Shown piece after piece: positions 1 through 6,207 of a stretch of DNA of 6,641 nucleotides (its first letter is position 1; every line of letters begins with the position of its first letter). The stretch comes from Bacteroidales bacterium (GTDB lineage Bacteria; Bacteroidota; Bacteroidia; Bacteroidales; UBA932): positions 1 through 6,641 of the forward strand of contig JAFVDC010000123.1 in the NCBI GenBank assembly GCA_017478685.1, given 5' to 3'. Below the pieces are notes generated by a model. The model saw only the letters and a program-made list of their open reading frames with translations, was not told the DNA's origin and did no database searches. The translations under genes were made by a program, and so were the position numbers.

Positions 1-2
1 AC

Positions 3-989
3 ACCCGCTTTGTGAAGGAGCATATGCCGAACATTTACAAGGCCATGGATTTCTGCTTCTCTACCGATACTGATGGAGACCATTTCATTGAAATCCGTCA
101 CGTTGGGCACGGATGGCTTGAAGGAGGGGATTACTTTGCGGACAATACTGAGTTCTATCTCTGCGGAATCTGGGCCAGGGCGCTTGCCGATGCCGCATAC
201 CTTGCCGGCCTCTTTGGCAACACCGACAAATCAAAGGCCTGGGCAGAGGAGTCCGAGGTTGTGAAAAAGGAACTGGACCGTTTCTGGAACCCCAAGGGCT
301 ATTATAATTATGGTATATATAATGACGGAACCTTCACCACTTCACTGCTGGCGCTGGAATCATTCCCCGTATGGCTTGGCGTGACAGACCCCGTGAAGGC
401 CCTCAGCACCATGCAGTGGTATTCGGCAGAGAATTTCACAAAGCCCTGGGGCGTCCGCCAGAGCGGAGATCCCCGTGACGAAGAAAATGTGGGTCCTTAC
501 GACGAAAGCAATATCTGGCCTCTTCTCACCGGTTCTGTTTCCCTTGCCGAATACATTACCGGACTCAAAGAACCTGCCTTCTACCACCTTATGGGGAACC
601 TCAACTGCTACAGCGGTTCAACGCACGGGCGTGTTCCGGAAGTGCTCAGGGGCAACGCCTACCGCAGCGGAGGAATCACGGCGTTCCAGTGCTGGTCTGA
701 AACCGGTGTAACCGGCCCCGTCATCCGTGGCATGCTGGGTTGGACCTGCAATGCCCTTGACGGTACTTGCACATTGACACCGCAGCTCCCGGACCAGTGG
801 GACAGCCTCAAAGTGCGCGGTCTCCGCATAGGCGGGGATTATGTGGGCTTTGACATGACCACAAACGGTGACAAGGTTACTTTTGACTTTACCTCAACCG
901 GTGCTCCAAAGAAACTCACCTTCACTTATGGGGGAGAGACCCAGGTTGTGACGATACACAAAAACACTAAACTAATACTAAACAAATGA
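3..989 (+). CDS. Six-hairpin (alpha/alpha)6 glycosidase-like protein, C-terminal part (5' end outside window)
   Basis: The reading frame is open to the left edge (T-R-F precede the GTG at 12), and the GTG at 12 and ATG at 24 fall inside what reads as a helix, so this is the last ~328 residues of a longer protein rather than a complete gene. Counting from the GTG codon as 1, alternating helices and Trp/Gly-rich turns resemble the (alpha/alpha)6 barrel of amylo-alpha-1,6-glucosidase / glycogen-debranching-like enzymes: GHGWLEGG (32-39, E37 a candidate acidic catalytic residue), GPYDESNIWPLLTG (161-174), GRVPEVLRG (206-214) and QCWSETGVTGPVIRGMLGW (226-244). A short beta-rich tail follows (about 255-325), as is common in these families. 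The substrate cannot be read from the fragment. Its stop overlaps the next start as ATGA, which implies co-translation with the DUF1680 gene, so it is probably a partner enzyme in the same glycan pathway. The signal peptide, if any, is off-window. The fold is fairly secure; the exact GH family is not. Confidence 0.75.
   Translation, partial: TRFVKEHMPNIYKAMDFCFSTDTDGDHFIEIRHVGHGWLEGGDYFADNTEFYLCGIWARALADAAYLAGLFGNTDKSKAWAEESEVVKKELDRFWNPKGYYNYGIYNDGTFTTSLLALESFPVWLGVTDPVKALSTMQWYSAENFTKPWGVRQSGDPRDEENVGPYDESNIWPLLTGSVSLAEYITGLKEPAFYHLMGNLNCYSGSTHGRVPEVLRGNAYRSGGITAFQCWSETGVTGPVIRGMLGWTCNALDGTCTLTPQLPDQWDSLKVRGLRIGGDYVGFDMTTNGDKVTFDFTSTGAPKKLTFTYGGETQVVTIHKNTKLILNK
956..985 (+). promoter_or_regulatory. 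A-rich, G-free translation-initiation leader before the DUF1680 gene
   Basis: The 30 bases before the ATG at 986 contain no G and 19 A, with three spaced ACTAA units. They also encode the Lys/Asn-rich tail of the upstream protein. Bacteroidota initiate many genes without a Shine-Dalgarno sequence, using A-rich unstructured leaders, and this stretch fits that. With the ATGA overlap it supports translational coupling. The function is inferred from composition only. Confidence 0.35.
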
Positions 990-2998
990 AGCGTTTGATA
1001 ATTATGGCACTTTCAGCTGCTGCCCTATTTTCATGCGCCCCTCCCTCAAATGAGGAAGGAGTGTACAGGAACAATCGCTCACCGCTTGTCAGCAAACCGT
1101 ATATCGAGCTCCCGCTTGGCGCCGTCAAGCCCGGCTCATGGCTCAAAGACCAACTTCTAAGTCAGGCTTCCGGCCTTACCGGACATCTGGACGAGGCTGT
1201 TCCCAACATCATGGGAGACCGCAACGGATGGTTGGGCGGAGACGGAGACAAGTGGGAACGCGGCCCTTACTGGATAGACGGACTTGTACCTCTGGCATAT
1301 ATCCTTGACGACAAGGCTCTAAAGGAAAAGGCGCAGCGCTGGATAGAGTGGACCCTGTCCAGCCAACAGGAAAACGGCTTCTTCGGCCCCTCCGAGGACC
1401 TTCCCAACGTGGATGGCCTCCAACGTGACCGAACCCATGACTGGTGGCCCCGTATAGTGGTACTGAAATTCCTACAGCAGTACTACGACGCCACCGGAGA
1501 CCAAAGGGTCATAACTTTTATGACCAAATACTTCCACTATCAGCTGGAAAGGCTTCCGGAAGAGCCTCTTGGCCAGTGGAGCTACTGGGCCGTAGAACGC
1601 GGCGCAGACAATATAATGGTTGTGTACTGGCTGTATAACATAACCGGAGAATCCTTCCTTCTGGACCTTGGAAAGCTTTTGGCAAAGCAGACCGCTCCCT
1701 GGAAAGACCGTCTTTCAGACCACAGCACCCTCTTTACGCGCTATGCCCTTCACTGCGTAAACCTTGCCCAGGGCTTCAAGGCCCCGGTCATAGAATATCA
1801 GGGCAACGGAGACAAGTCTTATGTAGATGCCGTCATAACCGGATACGAGGATCTCATGAAACAGCTTGGGTGGCCGAACGGCATGTATGGGTCGGACGAA
1901 CTCCTCCACAGCGGCTCTCCCACCCAGGGCTCGGAGTTCTGCTCGGCGGTTGAACTGATGTTCTCCCTGGAGCGCATGATAGAGATTACGGGCCGGACAG
2001 ACCTTGCCGACTGGCTGGAGAAAGTGGCTTACAACGCCCTTCCCACCCAGGCTACCGACGCCTTTGACGCCCGCCAGTATTACCAGCAGCTCAATCAGGT
2101 TGAGGTGTCTCGCAAGATGCGCAATTTCATGACCAGCTACAATGGCACGGAAGGCACATTCGGCCCGCTGACCGGTTTCCCGTGTTGCACCGCCAATATG
2201 CACCAGGGCTGGCCCAAGTTTGTAAGGGACCTTAGGTTTGCTTCGGCCGATTCCGGACTTGCCGCAATGTATTACGGCCCCTGCACGGTTACGGCCAAGG
2301 TTTCCGGAGAAACCGAGGTGACAATTGCCGAATCTGGCGGATATCCTTTCTCGGAGGTTGTACTGTTTGACATAACCGCGCTCGAATCTCCCGCGTCCTT
2401 CCCGCTGCATTTACGCGTTCCTGGATGGTGCGAAAAAGGCTCTGTAAAGGTTAACGGCACTGAAGTGGCCGCCGCCGCCGGAGGAGAGACCATTGTCGTG
2501 AACCGTGAATGGAGCGAAGGCGACCATATCGAGCTTTCACTTCCGCTGGAAATCAAGGTTTCACGCTGGTACGAAAATTCCGCCGCCGTAGAGCGCGGAC
2601 CCCTTGTGTTCGCTCTCAAGATGCAGGAAAACTGGACCAAGGTTCAGAATGACGGCAAGTTCGGCCCGCGTTACGGAGACTGGTACTATGAAGTCCACAG
2701 CCCCAGCGCCTGGAATTACGCACTCCTTCGTGAAGATGTTGAGGGAGATGCGCCCAAGCAGGCCTTTACGCTTGAAGAAACGCCCACTGATGCCTATCCC
2801 TGGAATGTGGAGAATGCTCCGCTCCAGATCAAGGCGCGCGCACGTACAATGACAGACTGGAAGCCTTACGGCGGTTCCACCGGCCCTCTGCCCTACAGTG
2901 ACCAGTATCAGGCCGACCTTGGCCCCATCCAGGAGATAATCCTTATCCCTTATGGCTGTACAACACTGAGAATTACTGAATTTCCTGTCACTTACTAG
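986..2998 (+). CDS. DUF1680 / GH127-like glycoside hydrolase, lipoprotein
   Basis: This is a complete 670-residue protein. Residues 1-17 form a lipoprotein signal (K2-R3, hydrophobic stretch, lipobox LFSC with C17), so it is predicted to be membrane anchored. Residues ~35-430 read as the (alpha/alpha)6 barrel of the DUF1680 (beta-L-arabinofuranosidase GH127-like) superfamily, with blocks GLTGHLDE (63-70), WERGPYWIDGLVPLAY (90-105), SEFCSAVELMFSLERM (316-331) and FPCCTANMHQGWPKFV (398-413). By comparison with GH127 HypBA1, E317, C319, C400 and C401 match the zinc/thiolate site, C400 being the nucleophile equivalent, and E305 in SDEL is the candidate acid/base. The C-terminal part (~430-670) is beta-sandwich-like with LHLRVPGW (475-481 region) and ERGPLVFALKM (536-546), typical of DUF1680. 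The start overlaps the previous stop, and the stop lies two bases before the next gene. The CCTANMHQGWPKF subgroup differs from classical CCPPN-type GH127, so beta-L-arabinofuranosidase activity is plausible but not established; another retaining glycosidase is possible. Confidence 0.88.
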   Translation: MKRLIIMALSAAALFSCAPPSNEEGVYRNNRSPLVSKPYIELPLGAVKPGSWLKDQLLSQASGLTGHLDEAVPNIMGDRNGWLGGDGDKWERGPYWIDGLVPLAYILDDKALKEKAQRWIEWTLSSQQENGFFGPSEDLPNVDGLQRDRTHDWWPRIVVLKFLQQYYDATGDQRVITFMTKYFHYQLERLPEEPLGQWSYWAVERGADNIMVVYWLYNITGESFLLDLGKLLAKQTAPWKDRLSDHSTLFTRYALHCVNLAQGFKAPVIEYQGNGDKSYVDAVITGYEDLMKQLGWPNGMYGSDELLHSGSPTQGSEFCSAVELMFSLERMIEITGRTDLADWLEKVAYNALPTQATDAFDARQYYQQLNQVEVSRKMRNFMTSYNGTEGTFGPLTGFPCCTANMHQGWPKFVRDLRFASADSGLAAMYYGPCTVTAKVSGETEVTIAESGGYPFSEVVLFDITALESPASFPLHLRVPGWCEKGSVKVNGTEVAAAAGGETIVVNREWSEGDHIELSLPLEIKVSRWYENSAAVERGPLVFALKMQENWTKVQNDGKFGPRYGDWYYEVHSPSAWNYALLREDVEGDAPKQAFTLEETPTDAYPWNVENAPLQIKARARTMTDWKPYGGSTGPLPYSDQYQADLGPIQEIILIPYGCTTLRITEFPVTY

Positions 2999-3000
2999 AG

Positions 3001-4644
3001 ATGAAAAAAAGAATACTGATACTCATTCTTCTGGCTTGTCCCTTCCTCATGAACGGGTCATGTACCCCCACGCCCGTAGAGCAGCCCGAGGAAAAGCCCG
3101 GGGAAACCCGGGATCCTGAGTCCGGCCAGGTTACCCCCGGCCCGGAAATAGCCTTGGTGGCTCCTGCAGACGGTTTCTCCATTGAACTTTGGTATAACCA
3201 GGACTACGTTTTTGAGTGGGAACCCATGGAGAACCAGAATTTCTACAACCTTCGCTTCAGCGTAAGCTCCGACATGAAAGATGCCGCTTCCGTGGTCGTT
3301 AACGGCAACAAGGCGTCTGTGAGCTGGCGGGACCTTGGCGAGGCCTTCAAGAAGATAGGCCTTGAGCCCGCAAGCGAGTCGGACGTCTGGTGGAGCGTGT
3401 CTCCTTGGACGGACGGGACGCCGTATACCCCCAAGGTGCGCCGTCTTAAAGTGACTACTCTCAAGGAAGACGGTGTTGCCGAACCCGTGACGGATCCTGT
3501 CAAAGTAAAGGTTGCAGTGGTGTATGAAGACCCTGTATATTCAGACCCTTCAAATCCGTCAGACCCCAGAAACGGCAAACGTATCCATGAGATAGAGGGC
3601 TGGAACAACCCCAGGGCCCAGATGCTGGAATATGCTGCGGCTTTTGAGGAAATCTCCCACGGTGCCGTGGACATTGAGATTGTGGAGGAACATGACTCGG
3701 ATAAATTGTTCTGCTATACAACATCAACGGCCAATTCATCTTCCCGGGAATACATGACGCCGGTGCTTCTCTACCAGCGCTATCTGGATCCCGACCCCGT
3801 AAGCGGTAAAGCTCACATAGACATAGATGGCCGAACCCTGTCTTATGATTATGTGGCCATGATGGATGCCTTCGGTCTTTCGGCAAAAGTGGACAACGGC
3901 ACCATCAACGAGGTTTGGGTGTACAACCATCCTGCCTGCAAGATGAACGAATCCCGTTTTATGGGTAAGGGCGGCTTCTGGTGCAACTCCTATCCCATAG
4001 AGTACGGTGTGGGAAAGAACTACGCCCACAACAAAAAGCTTGTATGCGTGATGTTCTGCAACTATGAGCGTACCGTAGACCTTGCGCTTCACAGTTTTGC
4101 CCATAGGACAGAATCCATCATGAGCCAGCTCTACTACACCAATTACGACACGCAGGCTAAGACCTTCCGTGATTACGGCCGCTACGGCGTGTTTACATAT
4201 GTCTATGACCGAGATTGGTTCAATGGCACAACGCGTGACCTCAACAAGTTTGACATGTTCTTCTCTCACGGAACCGCCTATGACAAGGTAGGGGAGAGCG
4301 GATATGCACATATCGGCATATGTCATTCCCCTTGCAACACAGACGTCGACTATGGATATGGAGAGTCAACCTCCATATACACTTTTGCCGATGAGTGGGA
4401 CAACTACCCTTATGTACACGGTATCAAGGCCGACGCCAGGAGGGTTTCCTGCCGTGAGTGGGAAGACCCTAAGGGATATCAGTACGGCTATATGAAGTGG
4501 TTCTACCGCCATATCCCCCATTTCAAGGGTATAAACACTTTTGATGAGGGAGACCTTCACCTGAATAACTGGTGGCACTATCTCTTTGATTATTACGGCG
4601 CCCTGGAAGAAGAGAAGAGACTCCGTTCTGAAATTGGAAAGTAA
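3001..4644 (+). CDS. SusE-like-domain lipoprotein with conserved C-terminal domain of unknown function (copy A)
   Basis: This is a 547-residue exported protein. Residues 1-21 are a lipoprotein-type signal; the likely lipid-attached cysteine is C21 (MNGSC), though LLAC with C13 also fits a lipobox. A Pro/Glu-rich linker (22-48) follows. Residues ~50-153 resemble the N-terminal Ig-like module of SusE outer-membrane lipoproteins: APADG, a FEW strand, FYNLRFSVSSDM, then DVWWSV and RRLKVT. Residues ~166-541 form a separate domain that I do not recognise as a characterised family: NGKRIHEI (191-198), EEISHGAVDIEIV (216-228), NHPACKMNESRF (309-320), GGFWCNS (324-330), FCNYERTVDLALHSFAHRTE (352-371), CHSPCNTD (441-448), FADEWDNYPY (462-471), IPHFKG (505-510) and HLNNWW (520-525). 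The H-x3-H-x2-E cluster (H364, H368, E371) could be catalytic or metal-binding, but it is not a true HExxH. It lies two bases after the DUF1680 gene and is followed by a paralogue. A glycan-binding or glycan-processing surface protein is the best inference. Confidence 0.85.
   Translation: MKKRILILILLACPFLMNGSCTPTPVEQPEEKPGETRDPESGQVTPGPEIALVAPADGFSIELWYNQDYVFEWEPMENQNFYNLRFSVSSDMKDAASVVVNGNKASVSWRDLGEAFKKIGLEPASESDVWWSVSPWTDGTPYTPKVRRLKVTTLKEDGVAEPVTDPVKVKVAVVYEDPVYSDPSNPSDPRNGKRIHEIEGWNNPRAQMLEYAAAFEEISHGAVDIEIVEEHDSDKLFCYTTSTANSSSREYMTPVLLYQRYLDPDPVSGKAHIDIDGRTLSYDYVAMMDAFGLSAKVDNGTINEVWVYNHPACKMNESRFMGKGGFWCNSYPIEYGVGKNYAHNKKLVCVMFCNYERTVDLALHSFAHRTESIMSQLYYTNYDTQAKTFRDYGRYGVFTYVYDRDWFNGTTRDLNKFDMFFSHGTAYDKVGESGYAHIGICHSPCNTDVDYGYGESTSIYTFADEWDNYPYVHGIKADARRVSCREWEDPKGYQYGYMKWFYRHIPHFKGINTFDEGDLHLNNWWHYLFDYYGALEEEKRLRSEIGK
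3097..3112 (+). other. Short GC hairpin with GAAA tetraloop inside the copy A linker
   Basis: CCCGGG, then GAAA, then CCCGGG can form a six-base-pair all-GC stem closed by a GNRA-type tetraloop, starting 96 bases after the first base of the ATG. It lies in the region coding for the Pro/Gly-rich linker, so it may simply reflect codon choice there. A role in slowing translation while the lipoprotein is exported is possible but purely speculative. Confidence 0.3.
3496..4623 (+). repeat. Tandem duplicated C-terminal domain, unit A
   Basis: This segment codes for residues 166-541 of copy A and aligns nearly end to end with unit B at 5116-6174. Protein identity is very high in several blocks; for instance, 346-376 of copy A differs from copy B at one residue. 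DNA similarity is strong in the centre and weaker at the ends. It is a gene-level duplication inside coding sequence, not a mobile repeat. Confidence 0.8.
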
Positions 4645-4650
4645 AATAAT

Positions 4651-6192
4651 ATGAAAAGATTTCTTGCATTCACATTGATTCCTCTTGCGGTGCTTGCCTG
4701 TGCAGGCCCCCAGATTAACGTTGAGGAGGAAGAAGTCATAGAGACAAAAACCTATAATCTGGACCTCATTGAGCCGGAGAATGCGGTTGTCTGGACCTTG
4801 GAGCCCGACAAGTCCTACAACTTCTCCTGGCAGGCCGTCCCGGGCCAGACCAACTATAAGCTCCTGTTCAGCAAGAGCCAGGATATGTCGGCCCCTTGTA
4901 CCGTGAGCATGAGGAAAGCTTCTCAGACCCTGGACGCAAAAACCCTTGACGGCTATATGCAGGAGCTGGGAATTGCCTCTGAGGCCACGGCCGATATATG
5001 GTGGAGCGTACTACCTTATAAGGAGGTCCCCCACACTGAGTATACAACCTCGGTGCGTAAGCTTACAATTACCCGTATGGCCGAAGAAAAACCCGACTGG
5101 GGCCCCATTGATGAGCCTCTTAAGGTAAAAGTGGCCGTAATCTATGAGAATCCATATTATACCAACCCTGAAAACGAGTCGGATCCCTGGAACGGAAAGC
5201 GTATAAGCGAGATATTCAATTATAACGATCCCCACGCCCAGATGAAGGAATATGCCGCAGACTTCGAGGAAATTTCCCATGGCGCCGTGGATATTGAGAT
5301 TGTCCATGAATTCTCCCTGGACGACCGCCTGTTCTGTTATTATTCCACGGACGAAACCGAAACCTCGGAACGTCGCTACGTTACCCCTTACGCCATTTGC
5401 AACGACTTTATCAAAGACCACAAGAACATTGATGGAGTGGGCCTTGACTACGACTATCCCGGTGTACTGGATTATTTTGGCATCTCGGAGATGATAGACG
5501 CCGGAGAAGTGACCGAGGTGTGGATTTACAATCATCCTTCATGCCGAATGAACGAGTCCCGTTTCCTTGGCCAGGGCGGCTTCTGGTGCAACAGCGGCCC
5601 CATCGATTACGGTACAGACCGCTACCATGCGCATAACAAGAAACTGGTATGCGTGATGTTCTGCAACTACGAACGTACCGTAGACCTGGCGCTTCACAGC
5701 TTTGCCCACAGGGTAGAGTCCATCATGAGCCACCTGTATTACAACGAGACCTTCCACTGGTTCCCCAACGACAGTCATTTCTCCGGCCTCAAGAAGGACC
5801 TCAGGACCTTTGACAAGTTCTTCTCGCACGGCGCGGCCTATGAGAAGGTCAATGACAAGGGATATGCCCATATAGGCACTTGTCACTCTCCCTGCAACAC
5901 GGACGTAAATTACGGCTACTCCGAATATTCTTCCATTAAGACCTTTGCCGATGAATGGGACAACTACCCTTACATTGACGATGATCCTGAAAAGGCCCGC
6001 ACGGTAAACTGCAGCGAATGGAAAGGTTCGCAGTACGGATACATGAAGTGGTTCCACAGTCACATCCCTCACTTCAAGGGCATCAACACCCACGATCCCA
6101 ACGACCTCCACCTTAACAACTGGTGGTACTACCTGTTTGACTATTACGGGGCCGTAGAATACGAAAAACGCCTCCAGAGAGATTTACTTTAA
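4651..6192 (+). CDS. SusE-like-domain lipoprotein with conserved C-terminal domain of unknown function (copy B)
   Basis: This 513-residue protein is a tandem paralogue of the preceding gene with the same domain order. A clear lipoprotein signal ends at VLAC (C17), followed by an acidic stretch (EEEE, 25-28). The SusE-like Ig module spans ~38-142 (YNFSW, NYKLLFSKSQDM, DIWWSV, VRKLTIT) and is strongly diverged from copy A. The C-terminal domain (~156-508) is highly conserved with copy A: EEISHGAVDIEIV (206-218), NHPSCRMNESRF (294-305), GGFWCNS (309-315), FCNYERTVDLALHSFAHRVE (337-356, with H349, H353, E356), CHSPCNTD (411-418), FADEWDNYPY (432-441), HIPHFKG (471-477) and HLNNWW (487-492). It is shorter mainly because it lacks about 15 residues after LYY (364) and several residues in the 255-260 loop. 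It starts six bases after copy A and ends 15 bases before the SusC-like gene. Retention of all motif residues suggests both copies are functional. The reaction or ligand is unknown. Confidence 0.85.
   Translation: MKRFLAFTLIPLAVLACAGPQINVEEEEVIETKTYNLDLIEPENAVVWTLEPDKSYNFSWQAVPGQTNYKLLFSKSQDMSAPCTVSMRKASQTLDAKTLDGYMQELGIASEATADIWWSVLPYKEVPHTEYTTSVRKLTITRMAEEKPDWGPIDEPLKVKVAVIYENPYYTNPENESDPWNGKRISEIFNYNDPHAQMKEYAADFEEISHGAVDIEIVHEFSLDDRLFCYYSTDETETSERRYVTPYAICNDFIKDHKNIDGVGLDYDYPGVLDYFGISEMIDAGEVTEVWIYNHPSCRMNESRFLGQGGFWCNSGPIDYGTDRYHAHNKKLVCVMFCNYERTVDLALHSFAHRVESIMSHLYYNETFHWFPNDSHFSGLKKDLRTFDKFFSHGAAYEKVNDKGYAHIGTCHSPCNTDVNYGYSEYSSIKTFADEWDNYPYIDDDPEKARTVNCSEWKGSQYGYMKWFHSHIPHFKGINTHDPNDLHLNNWWYYLFDYYGAVEYEKRLQRDLL
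5116..6174 (+). repeat. Tandem duplicated C-terminal domain, unit B
   Basis: This segment codes for residues 156-508 of copy B, the counterpart of unit A at 3496-4623. The main length differences are about 15 residues missing after the LYY that follows HSFAHR-x-ESIM, and a shorter loop before the NIDG segment. The stretch 5641-5732 matches 4036-4127 with 10 differences in 92 bases, 8 of them synonymous. Confidence 0.8.
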
Positions 6193-6207
6193 CCATAAAA
6201 TAACGCT

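Noticed and set aside
12..26. True start of the first gene at GTG 12 or ATG 24
   Set aside because: The frame continues upstream to the edge, there is no signal peptide, and the sequence begins within an apparent barrel helix, so the gene is truncated by the window.
301..326. AT-rich stretch in the first gene that could look like a promoter
   Set aside because: It encodes the Tyr/Asn-rich YYNYGIYND segment in frame, shows no Bacteroidota TAnnTTTG-type -7 element, and lies in the middle of a gene.
1715..2410. A 231-codon open frame on the minus strand opposite the DUF1680 gene
   Set aside because: It lies wholly inside a well-supported family gene, its translation has no recognisable domain, and it is explained by the codon composition of the sense strand.
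4087..4113. HExxH-type zinc peptidase motif
   Set aside because: The motif is HSFAH, lacking the catalytic Glu at the second position in both copies, so a classical gluzincin or metzincin assignment is not justified.
3736..4326. Minus-strand open frame opposite copy A, with a similar one at 5539-6111 opposite copy B
   Set aside because: Their mutual resemblance follows from the homology of the sense genes, and the sense frame carries the conserved motifs with mainly third-position changes, so these are antisense shadows rather than a conserved overlapping gene.
6193..6207. Possible promoter or terminator before the SusC-like gene
   Set aside because: The 15-base gap is too short for either, with no inverted repeat or T-run; it is best read as an A/T-rich initiation leader within an operon.
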